NCBI RefSeq assembly: GCF_003347665.1
Contig: NZ_QDGA01000016.1
Span: 1 to 64,000, forward strand
Source of the DNA: Microvirga calopogonii
GTDB lineage: Bacteria > Pseudomonadota > Alphaproteobacteria > Rhizobiales > Beijerinckiaceae
Length of the DNA: 64,000 nucleotides
Reading direction: 5' to 3'
Shown here one piece after another: positions 44,696 through 53,313 of the stretch (positions are counted from its first letter, which is position 1; each line of letters opens with the position of its first letter). Made by a program: the position numbers and the translations under genes. The notes under the pieces were generated by a model. The model worked only from the letters and a program-made list of their open reading frames with translations, searched no databases and was not told where the DNA came from.

Positions 44696-45787
44696 CTACT
44701 CGGTGAGAGTGAAACGGAATGTCTCGGCCACGAGCCCCGGGCCGAAGGCCATTCCGAACCCGTTCGAGTTCCGGGGAGCATCCTGCATGATCCGGCCAAG
44801 AACGAACATCAGCGTCGCAGAGGACATGTTGCCGAAATCCCGCAGCACGCCCCGTGACCAGTGCAATGCATCTGGATCGAGGTCGAGGCCCTGTTCCACC
44901 GCGTCGAGGATCGTTCGTCCGCCGGCATGGACAGCCCAGAGATCGAATTCGTCCTTGCGCTGTCCTCGCAGGATGCCTCCGTCGTCGTTCCGGGTGGCCT
45001 CATGACGGAGGGCTTTGGTGATCTGCCAGGGGACATCACCGGACAGGCTCATTTCAAACCCTGCGTCGCCGATGCGCCAAGTGATGAGGTCCTGCGTATC
45101 GGGGATCGTGGCCACGCGGAAATCCTTGATCGCGATGCCGGTCGGGGCCGCAGAAACGAGGCTGGCCGCACATCCATCGCCGAAGAGCAGGGCGCTGAGG
45201 ATCACCTCCATGTCGGAGGTCTCCTGAAGGTGGAGCGTGCAGAGCTCCAGGTTGACGACCAGCACCTTGGCGCTCGGCTCGGACCGGACGATGTGATGGG
45301 CCACCTTCAGGGCGTTGACGGCAGCAGCGCAGCCCATGAAGCCCACCATGGTCCGTTCGATGGACGGATTGAGCCCCAGCCGCTCCATGATCTGCTGATC
45401 CAGGCCTGGCGCCGTAAACCCGGTGCAGGAGGCCACGACCATGTGGCTGATCGATGCGAGATCGTCATTCAGGTCCAGGGCCTCGATGGCCTGTTGGGCG
45501 AGATCGACCGCATGGGTCTCGAAGCGCTTCATGCGGGCGCCCGTACCGGCAAACTGTCCCGGTTGGAAAAAGCCCTCCTGGTCAGCCGAGGCCCCAAGGT
45601 TCTCGCTCGGCATAAGGGTGGAATAGCGGTGCTCGATCCCGGAACGCTGGACCATCCGCCTGAAGATCAGTTTGTCTTTCCGTTCAGGCAGGAACTGATC
45701 GACGAAGCCAATGAAAGTCTGATGGACGTCATGCTGCGGAACGGCGGTGCCGATCCGATTGATATATGCACTTGCCAAGCGAACCAC
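44696..45787 (-). CDS. Type III polyketide synthase (chalcone/stilbene synthase family)
   Basis: 363-residue homodimeric condensing enzyme. The catalytic triad is complete: Cys121 (VASCTGFTAPGLD), His287 (WAVHAGG) and Asn320 (DFGNMSSAT). The chain also has GFMGCAAAVNALKVA and the GMAFGPG loop (345-351). Starts with GTG 45787. It would extend a starter acyl-CoA with malonyl-CoA and cyclise the product to a resorcinol, pyrone or phloroglucinol; bacterial relatives such as ArsB/C, SrsA and BpsA make alkylresorcinols or alkylpyrones. First of four closely packed genes with two methyltransferases and an FAD enzyme. Confidence 0.93.
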   Translation of the reverse strand: MVRLASAYINRIGTAVPQHDVHQTFIGFVDQFLPERKDKLIFRRMVQRSGIEHRYSTLMPSENLGASADQEGFFQPGQFAGTGARMKRFETHAVDLAQQAIEALDLNDDLASISHMVVASCTGFTAPGLDQQIMERLGLNPSIERTMVGFMGCAAAVNALKVAHHIVRSEPSAKVLVVNLELCTLHLQETSDMEVILSALLFGDGCAASLVSAAPTGIAIKDFRVATIPDTQDLITWRIGDAGFEMSLSGDVPWQITKALRHEATRNDDGGILRGQRKDEFDLWAVHAGGRTILDAVEQGLDLDPDALHWSRGVLRDFGNMSSATLMFVLGRIMQDAPRNSNGFGMAFGPGLVAETFRFTLTE

Positions 45788-45889
45788 CCTGCCAATCCCG
45801 ACCCGAAACGGAGCGATCGGGGCACTATGGAGACGAAGATAGGGCAGGTCCGAGGATGCGAAAACGAAAGCAGGCGTAGAAGTCGCACC

Positions 45890-46810
45890 CTAATGCGAAA
45901 GGGGCGAGGCCTCGCTTTCGGTTTGGGTTGAGGCGGCCGGAGCGGCATCCGGCTGGGGAGGCCGCTTGAGGGTCTGCTCCCGTGCGAAGATGAACAGGCC
46001 GGCGGCTACGACGATGAAGATGCCGACCAGCGCCATGGCATCCGGCCATTCGTCGAAGAACAATGCGCCGATGGCCAGAGCCCAGAGGATCTGGCTGTAC
46101 TGGGCCGCGCCGAGACGGTCGGCCGGGGCGTACATGGTCGCGATGATGAACAGGGCCTGCGCGACGAAAGCGGTTGCCGCGAAGGCGAGCAGCAGCACCC
46201 ATTGGTGGGGCGTCGGCCAGGCGAAACCCGGAACCATCAGGATGCCGGCGATGACGGTCGTCGCCAGGAAGACCGTGCCGATAAGAGTGAAGCGCTTTTC
46301 CGTGTGACCGATCATCCTGCCCGTGATGACGCCGCCTGCCGCGCACAAGGCCGCCGCGAGAGCCGCCAGATGGCCGGGTAGAAATTCCTTGAAGCCGGGA
46401 CGCACGATGATCAGGACGCCGATGAAGGCGGCGCAGACCGCAAGGCCGCGGCGCCATCTGACATGTTCCTTCAGAACGAAGATCGACAGGATCGTCACGA
46501 GGCTCGGCATCAGGAACAGAAGGGCGAAGGCCTCCGCAAAGGGTAGGCTCCGGAAGGCCATGACGCTGAGCGGCGTCGTGATGGCGATCAGGAATACCCG
46601 AAGTCCCATGAGCCAGGGCCTGTTCCAACGAACGAGGTCGACAAGTTTGTCGCCGGGTTTCATGAAGACCGGGGACAGCAGGAACGGAATGAGGTAGCCG
46701 AAGAATGTCACCTCGAAGGGGTCGAGGCCATGGCCGATCTCCTTCACAACCGCATCGCCCCAGGCAAAAACGGCAAAGGCAAGAAAAGCAAGGAGAATAC
46801 CTTTGACCAT
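45890..46810 (-). CDS. EamA/DMT family transporter
   Basis: 306 residues from ATG 46810 (a TTG at 46849 is the other option). About ten membrane helices in two EamA repeats, for example GILLAFLAFAVFAWGDAVVKEIG and ALAAALCAAGGVITGRMIGH. Members export or import metabolites such as amino acids, nucleotide sugars and drugs. It lies directly upstream of the type III PKS on the same strand with a 102-base gap, so export of the cluster product is possible but unproven. Confidence 0.9.
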   Translation of the reverse strand: MVKGILLAFLAFAVFAWGDAVVKEIGHGLDPFEVTFFGYLIPFLLSPVFMKPGDKLVDLVRWNRPWLMGLRVFLIAITTPLSVMAFRSLPFAEAFALLFLMPSLVTILSIFVLKEHVRWRRGLAVCAAFIGVLIIVRPGFKEFLPGHLAALAAALCAAGGVITGRMIGHTEKRFTLIGTVFLATTVIAGILMVPGFAWPTPHQWVLLLAFAATAFVAQALFIIATMYAPADRLGAAQYSQILWALAIGALFFDEWPDAMALVGIFIVVAAGLFIFAREQTLKRPPQPDAAPAASTQTESEASPLSH

Positions 46811-46903
46811 GTTCGACAATCCCGCGAGGTAGCGGTTGTGAGTATGCAATAGCGCGGGCTGTTGCGACCCGCGCGCCCAGATAGGATGAAGAGAATAGGG
46901 AAA

Positions 46904-47209
46904 TTATCTCGGCATGACGAGGCGGGGGCGCTTCCGCTCGACGACGACGACTTTCGGTCCGTCCGCTCGCTCAGGCATCAGCACGCGCTCGGGCAGCCGC
47001 TCGGATCGGCGAGGCTGGGGCGCCGCCTTCAGCACGACGGGGCGTACCTCTTCCTCGGGGAGGCCCATGAGCTGCGCGGCGATCTCGACCTGGCTGTCGA
47101 TATCATCCGTAAGACCCTGTGCCGCGACGATCGCCTCCTCCAGAACCGGGGGCTCTACGCGGGTCACGCGCCGGCTTCGGCTTTCGGACGATTTCTTCTT
47201 TGCTAGCAT
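46904..47209 (-). CDS. Small basic protein of unknown function
   Basis: 101 residues from ATG 47209 with AGGAG seven bases upstream. Basic start (MLAKKKSSESRSRRVTR), an acidic helical centre (VLEEAIVAAQGLTDDIDSQVEIAAQLMGLPEEEVRPVVLKA) and a Pro/Arg-rich end (RKRPRLVMPR). The central part could bind another protein. I do not recognise a family. Confidence 0.65.
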   Translation of the reverse strand: MLAKKKSSESRSRRVTRVEPPVLEEAIVAAQGLTDDIDSQVEIAAQLMGLPEEEVRPVVLKAAPQPRRSERLPERVLMPERADGPKVVVVERKRPRLVMPR

Positions 47210-47595
47210 TGGGCTTCTCCTGGGCAGACCCCTTAACCCATTGAACTTCCGATTGCGTAGTGCGCGATTGAGACGGCAGGGCTGCATCCAGCGCAAGCGA
47301 GGCCGGTGCCCTCCCCATGGTGAACGCGACCCAGAGGGGACTTGATCCATGGTTCGTCCCGAAAAGCTGCAGAATTGGGGCTTTTACGTCTCCTGCCAGG
47401 GAGGAAACAGGATCGGTGTTATCCTATGTGAATAAGACCCATCAATCCTCCGATTAAGAGCGCCGGGACTCGACCTCGCTGCCCCGGTCGGCCATTGATG
47501 GTTGGAAGCGATGGCACGTCCGCACGTATATGGACGTGAGTTTGGCAGTCTGCGAACCAGGCGGCGCAGTCCATCCCGCAAGGAAAGGCATTCTC
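47210..47595. other. Divergent upstream region of purT and a small protein
   Basis: 386 bases with no convincing gene. I looked for a ZTP/pfl riboswitch, sometimes found before purine genes, and did not find its consensus. It should contain both promoters. Confidence 0.4.
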
Positions 47596-48768
47596 GTGTT
47601 CACAGCCAAGATTCTTCTCCTCGGATCGGGCGAGCTCGGGAAGGAGTTCGTGATCTCGGTCAAGCGCTATGGCTGCTATGTGGTGGCCTGCGACAGCTAT
47701 CCCGGCGCTCCCGCCATGCAGGTAGCCGACGAGGCAGAGGTCTTCTCCATGCTCGATGCAGATGCTCTCAAACTCGCTATCGAGAAGCACCAGCCCGATT
47801 TCATCGTCCCGGAAATTGAGGCAATCCGTACGGAAGTGCTGCAGGATTTCGAGGACAAAGGCTTTACGGTCGTTCCTTCCGCCCGGGCCGCGTCGCTGAC
47901 CATGAACCGCGACCGTATCCGGGAGCTTGCCGCAACCGAACTCGGCCTGCGCACGTCCAAGTACCGCTACGCGGAGAGCCTCGATGAGGTCAGGGAAGGG
48001 GCCGAGCACACGGGGCTGCCCTGCGTGATCAAGCCCGTTATGTCTTCATCCGGGAAGGGACAGAGCACGGTGCGTACGGCCGACCAGCTGGAGCAAGCCT
48101 GGAATGATGCCGTGGCGAACATGCGGGGGGACCGCAAGAAGGTGATCGTCGAGGAATTCATCGCCTTCGAATACGAGATAACCTTGCTGACGATCCGCTC
48201 CCGTGACGGTGTCTCGTTCTGTGAGCCCATCGGCCACCGCCAGGAGAGGGGCGATTACCAGGAATCCTGGCAGCCGACCCCGATGACCGAGAAGCTGCTC
48301 GGGGACGCGAAGGACATGGCGCGGAAGGTCGTCGACAATCTCGGCGGGTATGGCATCTTCGGGGTCGAGTTCTTCGTCACCCGCGACGAGGTGATTTTTT
48401 CCGAACTCTCGCCTCGTCCCCATGACACGGGTCTTGTGACGCTTCTCTCCCAGAACCTGTCGGAGTTTGATCTCCACGCCCGCGCCGTTCTCGGCCTTCC
48501 GATTCCCCAGGTCCGGCTGCACGGTGCCACCGCCTCCGCGGTGATCCTTGCTGACCGGGAGGCGGAACGGTTCAGGATCGACGGGCTGCGGGAGGCCCTC
48601 GCACTCGGCTCGACGGATGCCGACGTGGAGGTGCGCATCTTCGGGAAGCCCACGACCAGGAAACACCGCCGCATGGGTGTGGCTCTTGCCTCCGGTCACA
48701 CGGTCGAAGAGGCGCGCGAAAAAGCGCGGCAGGCGGCGGCTCGGGTGCAGATCGAGTATGACGACTGA
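47596..48768 (+). CDS. purT: Formate-dependent phosphoribosylglycinamide formyltransferase
   Basis: ATP-grasp enzyme making formyl-GAR from GAR, formate and ATP in purine synthesis, an alternative to PurN that needs no folate. GTG 47596 is preferred, with AAGGAAAGG about nine bases upstream. An ATG at 47530 would add 22 residues unlike the family. Features: AKILLLGSGELGKEFVI, VPEIEAIRTEVL, CVIKPVMSSSGKGQS (ATP-grasp loop), and FGVEFFVTRDEVIFSELSPRPHDTGLVTL. The 390-residue length is standard. Confidence 0.95.
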   Translation: MFTAKILLLGSGELGKEFVISVKRYGCYVVACDSYPGAPAMQVADEAEVFSMLDADALKLAIEKHQPDFIVPEIEAIRTEVLQDFEDKGFTVVPSARAASLTMNRDRIRELAATELGLRTSKYRYAESLDEVREGAEHTGLPCVIKPVMSSSGKGQSTVRTADQLEQAWNDAVANMRGDRKKVIVEEFIAFEYEITLLTIRSRDGVSFCEPIGHRQERGDYQESWQPTPMTEKLLGDAKDMARKVVDNLGGYGIFGVEFFVTRDEVIFSELSPRPHDTGLVTLLSQNLSEFDLHARAVLGLPIPQVRLHGATASAVILADREAERFRIDGLREALALGSTDADVEVRIFGKPTTRKHRRMGVALASGHTVEEAREKARQAAARVQIEYDD

Positions 48769-48941
48769 GCGGGTGTCCGATGAGGCGTCGCTCAAGAGGT
48801 GCCGGCGGCCCTCGCGTGACGCATCGGTCACAGTGACTGCACGAAATGCTTGGCCTTATGGTACTTGGCACAGGGCGGCCTAGATAAGGACAGGCTCTGT
48901 CCGGTATCAACGAGGGGGCTGGCGCCCGACCAGCGGTACGA

Positions 48942-51062
48942 TTGCATAGAATCAACTTTGAAGCGCTTTTCAGTGCCTCGCCCAATCCCTACGTGCTGCT
49001 GGATCTCTCGCTCACCATAGTTGGGATGAACGACGCCTACCTCCAGGTGACCATGCGCGATCGAGAGGACCTGATCGGACGCAACATGTTCGATGCGTTT
49101 CCGAGCGATCCGGACTCTCCGAGCCATCGACAGTTGCGAGGCTCCTTCGACAAGGTCATCCGGGAGAAATCCGCCGACTATCTCTCATTGATCGAGTACG
49201 CCATTCCCTTGCCGAACGGCCAGGGCTTCGAGGAACGTTTTTGGAGCGCAACCCATACGCCGCTTTTCAATGAGGCAGGCGAAATGGCGTTCATCCTCCA
49301 GCACACGGTCGACGTGACTGAACTCCATCGGTTGCGGAATCTGGCGAAGAGCACGGTCCTGTCGGCCGGCCCGTCGGCCCTGATCGAGACGGATATGTTC
49401 CGCCGGGCCCAGGCGGTTCAGCAGGCTAACGAGGTGCTGAACGAAGAGCAGCGGCGCTTGCGGGGGCTGTTCCAGCAGGCGCCCGGGTTCATGGCAGCCC
49501 TGAGTGGGCCGGACCATGTCTTCACGATGGCCAACACGGCCTATCTTCAAGTGGTGGGCCGCGAAAACATCGTTGGCAAGTCCGTCCGGGAGGCATTGCC
49601 CGAGGTAGTGGACCAGGGCTTCATCGAGCTTCTCGACCGCGTTTATCAAAGCGGTCAGCCTTTCGTGGGTCGAAGCATCCGCATCTTCCTGGAGCAGGGT
49701 GCCGGAGCCCTTCCAGATGAACGCTTTCTGGATTTCGTTTATCAGCCGATCTTTGATCCCAACGGACAGGTGTCCGGGATTTTCGTGCAGGGGCACGATG
49801 TCACGGAGCAGAAACGCACCGAGGAGGCTCTCCGAGAGAGCGAGGAGCGGTTCCGCGCCATCGCCAACTCGATTGATCAGATGATCTGGGCGACGCGCCC
49901 GGACGGTTTCCACGATTACTATAATCAGCGCTGGTACGAGTATACCGGGGTCCCGGAGGGCTCGACCGACGGCGAGGCCTGGAACGGCATGTTCCACCCG
50001 GGCGATCAAGAGCGTGCATGGACGATCTGGCGCCGGTGCCTGGAAACGGGTGAGCCATACCACATCGAGTATCGGCTACGGCATCGCTCCGGCGAGTACC
50101 GCTGGGTCCTTGGCCGGGCGCAGCCGGTCCGTGACGAGGAGGGGCGGATCAAGCGTTGGTTCGGAACCTGTACGGACATCCACGATTTGAAGCAGGCGCA
50201 GGACGCGCTTCGCGAGAGTCGGGAGCGGGCACTGCGCACCGAAGAGGAAACCCGCAGACTGGCATCGGTTCTAGCCGAGCGGGTAACGGAACTCGATGCG
50301 GCGAACGAGGAAATCCAACGCTTCGCCTACATTGTCAGCCATGATCTGAGAGCCCCGCTCGTCAATATCATGGGGTTCACCAGCGAGCTTGAAGGGGCCC
50401 AGGCGGAGATCGAGCGGCTCTGGAGGAATATCCAGCAAGCCAACCCCAGCCTTATCTCGCCGGCAGTGCGCGAGGCCATCGAATCCGACCTGCCGGAGGC
50501 CATCGGCTTCATCCGGTCTTCAACGGTCAAGATGGACAAGCTGATCGGGGCGATCCTGAAGCTCTCTCGCGAGGGACGACGGGTCCTGGCCCCAGAACCC
50601 ATCGGCATGGCGCGAATGTTGGAGGCTCAGCGCCAAAGCGTCGCACACCAATTATCGGAACGGGGAGCGGAACTCCTGCTGGAGCCTGTTCCCGACCTCA
50701 CCAGCGACCGGCTTGCCATCGAACAGATCTTCGGAAACCTCATCGACAACGCTGTAAAGTACCTCGACCCGTCCCGCCCTGGCAGGATTGTGGTCCGCGG
50801 GCATGACCTTGGGGAGAGTGTCGTCTACGAGGTCGAGGATAACGGACGGGGGATCGATCGTAAGGATTTCGAGCGCATCTTCGACCTGTTCCGCCGCTCC
50901 GGTGTCCAGGATCAGCAAGGCGAGGGAATCGGACTTGCACATGTGCGCGCTCTCGTGCGAAGGCTCGGCGGTACGATTTCGGTTTCGTCCCGCCGAGGGG
51001 AAGGCTCGACCTTCACCGTCGTCCTGCCAAGCTATCTCAGTATGAGTTCGGAAGCCGCCTGA
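48942..51062 (+). CDS. Multi-PAS sensor histidine kinase
   Basis: 706 residues, cytosolic, no membrane helices. PAS domains at about 5-130, 170-290 and 297-415, the last a PAS_3-type with the MIWATRPDGFHDYYNQRWYEYTG start. HisKA has His467 in IVSHDLRAPLVNI; the ATPase domain (about 570-700) has the N box LIDNAVKYLD, G1 box DNGRGID and G2 box GEGIGLAHV. The TTG start 48942 is the likely one. Its stop overlaps the next gene (TGATG). The signal sensed is unknown; the PAS set suggests light, redox or a small ligand. Confidence 0.92.
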   Translation: MHRINFEALFSASPNPYVLLDLSLTIVGMNDAYLQVTMRDREDLIGRNMFDAFPSDPDSPSHRQLRGSFDKVIREKSADYLSLIEYAIPLPNGQGFEERFWSATHTPLFNEAGEMAFILQHTVDVTELHRLRNLAKSTVLSAGPSALIETDMFRRAQAVQQANEVLNEEQRRLRGLFQQAPGFMAALSGPDHVFTMANTAYLQVVGRENIVGKSVREALPEVVDQGFIELLDRVYQSGQPFVGRSIRIFLEQGAGALPDERFLDFVYQPIFDPNGQVSGIFVQGHDVTEQKRTEEALRESEERFRAIANSIDQMIWATRPDGFHDYYNQRWYEYTGVPEGSTDGEAWNGMFHPGDQERAWTIWRRCLETGEPYHIEYRLRHRSGEYRWVLGRAQPVRDEEGRIKRWFGTCTDIHDLKQAQDALRESRERALRTEEETRRLASVLAERVTELDAANEEIQRFAYIVSHDLRAPLVNIMGFTSELEGAQAEIERLWRNIQQANPSLISPAVREAIESDLPEAIGFIRSSTVKMDKLIGAILKLSREGRRVLAPEPIGMARMLEAQRQSVAHQLSERGAELLLEPVPDLTSDRLAIEQIFGNLIDNAVKYLDPSRPGRIVVRGHDLGESVVYEVEDNGRGIDRKDFERIFDLFRRSGVQDQQGEGIGLAHVRALVRRLGGTISVSSRRGEGSTFTVVLPSYLSMSSEAA

Positions 51063-51493
51063 TGCCTCAGCAACAGCCCGTTATCATCATTATGGTCGAG
51101 GACGACGAAGGACATGCCCGCCTGATCGAGAAGAACATCCGTCGGGCCGGCGTCTGCAACGAGCTTCGGACCTTTGCCAGCGGGACGGCGGCCCTGGACC
51201 ACCTGTTCAGCGATGAGGTTCGCAATGCAGGCCCGTTCCTTGTCCTGCTCGACCTCAACCTGCCGGACATGAACGGGGTCGACATTCTCGCCAGGCTGAA
51301 GGGCGACGAGAAGCTGAGACGTGCGCCGGTGGTGGTGCTCACGACCACCGACGATCAGCGTGAAGTGCAACGCTGCTACGATCTCGGCGCCAATGTCTAC
51401 ATCACCAAGCCGGTGGAATATGAGTCCTTCTCGCAGGCTATCCGCCAGCTTGGGCTGTTCCTGTCGGTCATTCAGCTACCCGAAACCCTATGA
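51062..51493 (+). CDS. Single-domain response regulator (Rcp1-like)
   Basis: 143-residue receiver only. The phosphorylation site is Asp64 in [18 protein letters not shown], the acidic pocket is MVEDDEG, and the conserved Lys is in [11 protein letters not shown]. This spacing resembles the response regulators paired with phytochrome-type kinases. It lacks an output domain, so it acts through protein contacts or as a phosphate relay between the two kinases that flank it. The stop overlaps the next ATG by four bases. Confidence 0.92.
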   Translation: MPQQQPVIIIMVEDDEGHARLIEKNIRRAGVCNELRTFASGTAALDHLFSDEVRNAGPFLVLLDLNLPDMNGVDILARLKGDEKLRRAPVVVLTTTDDQREVQRCYDLGANVYITKPVEYESFSQAIRQLGLFLSVIQLPETL

Positions 51494-52542
51494 GCCAGGG
51501 CGCTGCCGAAGCTGAACCGATCCGGCTTCTGTACATTGATGACGATCACGGGCTGGGCCGTCTGGTCGAGCGTTCTCTGTCACGCCACGGCTTTCAGGTC
51601 AGGCATGCCCTCAGCGGCGACGAGGGGTTGAGCCGGCTTGCCGCCGAGCGCTTCGACGTCGTCGCCCTCGATCACTTCATGCCCGGCAAGGAGGGCCTCG
51701 AAGTCCTTTCCGAGATTCGGACCCTGTCCGACCCGCCGCCGGTCGTCTACGTGACCGGGGCCGATGAGGGGAGGATTGCGGTCGCGGCCCTCAAGGCTGG
51801 TGCGGCTGATTACGTGATCAAGGATGTCGGTGGCGTCTTCCTCGATCTCCTCCGAACGGCTGCCGAGCAGGCATTGGCCGCCGAGAGGCTCCGTCAGGAG
51901 AAGGAAGCGGCTGAAAGGGAAATGCGCGAGGCCCGGGAGCGGGCCGAGATGCTGCTGCGAGAGGTCAACCATCGCGTCGCCAACAGTTTGCAGCTGGTCG
52001 CATCCCTCGTCGCCATGCAGCAGCGGGCGCTCGGCAGCGACACCGTCGCGCGGGACACGCTGACCGAAACGCAGAGCCGTATTACGGCCATCTCCCAGAT
52101 TCACCGGCGACTTTACACCTCGAACGACGTCCGTTTCGTCGAAATGGACACCTATCTGGAGGGGCTCGTCGAGGAGCTGGAAGGCGCCATGCGCGCCGCC
52201 GGGCGGGAGCATACGATCACATTGCGGGCGCAGCCCGTCTCGATCCCCACCGACAAGGCTGTCTCTGTCGGCGTCATCGTGACGGAGCTTGTCACGAACG
52301 CATTCAAATATGCCTATCCGGCTGGAAAGGCCGGCGATATCCGGGTTGCCCTGTCGTCCGACAAAGGACATGCGATTCTGACCGTCGAGGATGACGGGGT
52401 CGGATGGAAAGGGACTGGGGTGGTGCAGGGGAGTGGCCTTGGCACGAAGATCGTGAGGGCCATGGCATCCAATCTGCAATCCGTTATCGAGTTCGACCAG
52501 ACATACTCGGGGACGCGGGCCGTCCTGTCCTTCGCGATCTGA
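51490..52542 (+). CDS. Receiver plus HWE/HisKA_2 histidine kinase
   Basis: 350 residues. N-terminal receiver (about 11-125) with Asp61 in [14 protein letters not shown], a coiled linker ([23 protein letters not shown]), HisKA_2 with the phospho-acceptor His161 in [14 protein letters not shown], and a C-terminal ATPase (about 245-350) with [13 protein letters not shown] and GSGLGTKIV. The HWE/HisKA_2 type is typical of alphaproteobacteria and often feeds the general stress response. The receiver may control the attached kinase. Third gene of a coupled block; no DNA-binding output is encoded. Confidence 0.92.
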   Translation: MSQGAAEAEPIRLLYIDDDHGLGRLVERSLSRHGFQVRHALSGDEGLSRLAAERFDVVALDHFMPGKEGLEVLSEIRTLSDPPPVVYVTGADEGRIAVAALKAGAADYVIKDVGGVFLDLLRTAAEQALAAERLRQEKEAAEREMREARERAEMLLREVNHRVANSLQLVASLVAMQQRALGSDTVARDTLTETQSRITAISQIHRRLYTSNDVRFVEMDTYLEGLVEELEGAMRAAGREHTITLRAQPVSIPTDKAVSVGVIVTELVTNAFKYAYPAGKAGDIRVALSSDKGHAILTVEDDGVGWKGTGVVQGSGLGTKIVRAMASNLQSVIEFDQTYSGTRAVLSFAI

Positions 52543-52557
52543 CTTACCTGACCACGC

Positions 52558-52938
52558 TCAGCGCGACTGGTTGTTCTTCGAGCCTCCGCCACTCAGGCGC
52601 GCTCGGATTTCTCCGACAATGATGTTCAACTCTCGCTGCAGCCGGTTGAGCCGCGAGAGCAACTCTCCATCCGGCATCCCTGTCGTGTTCGGACGCTCCT
52701 CTCCATTGGGAGCCGAGTGCGTCATGCTGCGCAACTCCTCCAATGTCGTCGGGCCGATATTGGGGACAGTCAGCCATTGGGCATCCGAGATGCTGGCGAC
52801 TTCGCGGATGGTGGGGCACCGTCCTTTGAATTCGGCCAGAATCGCTCCCCGGACGCGTCCGGAGCATTTCTCGATTGGAAATGGATCATCCAAACCCATC
52901 TCGCGCCCTCGCACACCCACCAGTGAGATCCCGTCCAT
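52558..52938 (-). CDS. Small protein with an RNA-polymerase alpha-CTD-like helix-hairpin-helix domain
   Basis: 126 residues. The middle segment TIREVASISDAQWLTVPNIGPTTLEELRSM has the shape of the C-terminal domain of the RNA polymerase alpha subunit, including the G-x-x-T-x-x-E hairpin that contacts DNA. An N-terminal helix and a C-terminal coiled segment (GELLSRLNRLQRELNIIVGEIRARL) flank it. Such alpha-CTD-like proteins are known in alphaproteobacteria but their function is not. ATG 52938 is used, with ATG 52899 possible. Convergent with the kinase block. Confidence 0.65.
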   Translation of the reverse strand: MDGISLVGVRGREMGLDDPFPIEKCSGRVRGAILAEFKGRCPTIREVASISDAQWLTVPNIGPTTLEELRSMTHSAPNGEERPNTTGMPDGELLSRLNRLQRELNIIVGEIRARLSGGGSKNNQSR

Positions 52939-53313
52939 CAATGCCTGCCACCCTGGAACTTAGCTTTTTAGGACATTCAATGCGTAGCGATTATATGCAC
53001 AAAAGAGCAGACGACCTTTAGGAGATGGCGGCATGCGTTCGGAGTAGCCAAATTGATCTTGGAAACAAGCTTTGCTGTTTTTGCGTTTGTGCAAGGTTCT
53101 GAGATTGGGCCAGGCTGGCCGTCGGGACGTCTGAGCTTCTATCGAGTCTAGTGGTATTCCCATTGGGCACGGGCATTCGAAATGACATTTCTCGAGCAAT
53201 TTTCCCACGATTGTTCCGATACATGTCATTATTAGCCGGCAACCTTATTGCCGTCCTGGCTATTGATGATAATCAAGGGGATCGTGCCGTATTTCGCGAT
53301 TCCAGAGGATTGA
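52939..53313. other. AT-rich upstream region of the phosphate transporter
   Basis: 375 bases of lower GC than the surroundings with several A/T runs. Open frames on the minus strand (for example 53018-53242) lack good starts and known families. It probably contains the promoter of the transporter and perhaps a decayed gene. Confidence 0.35.

Noticed and set aside
47351..47595. ZTP (pfl) riboswitch before purT
   Set aside because: A GCCAGG/GGCGG-like patch is present but the required conserved loops and pairing are not.
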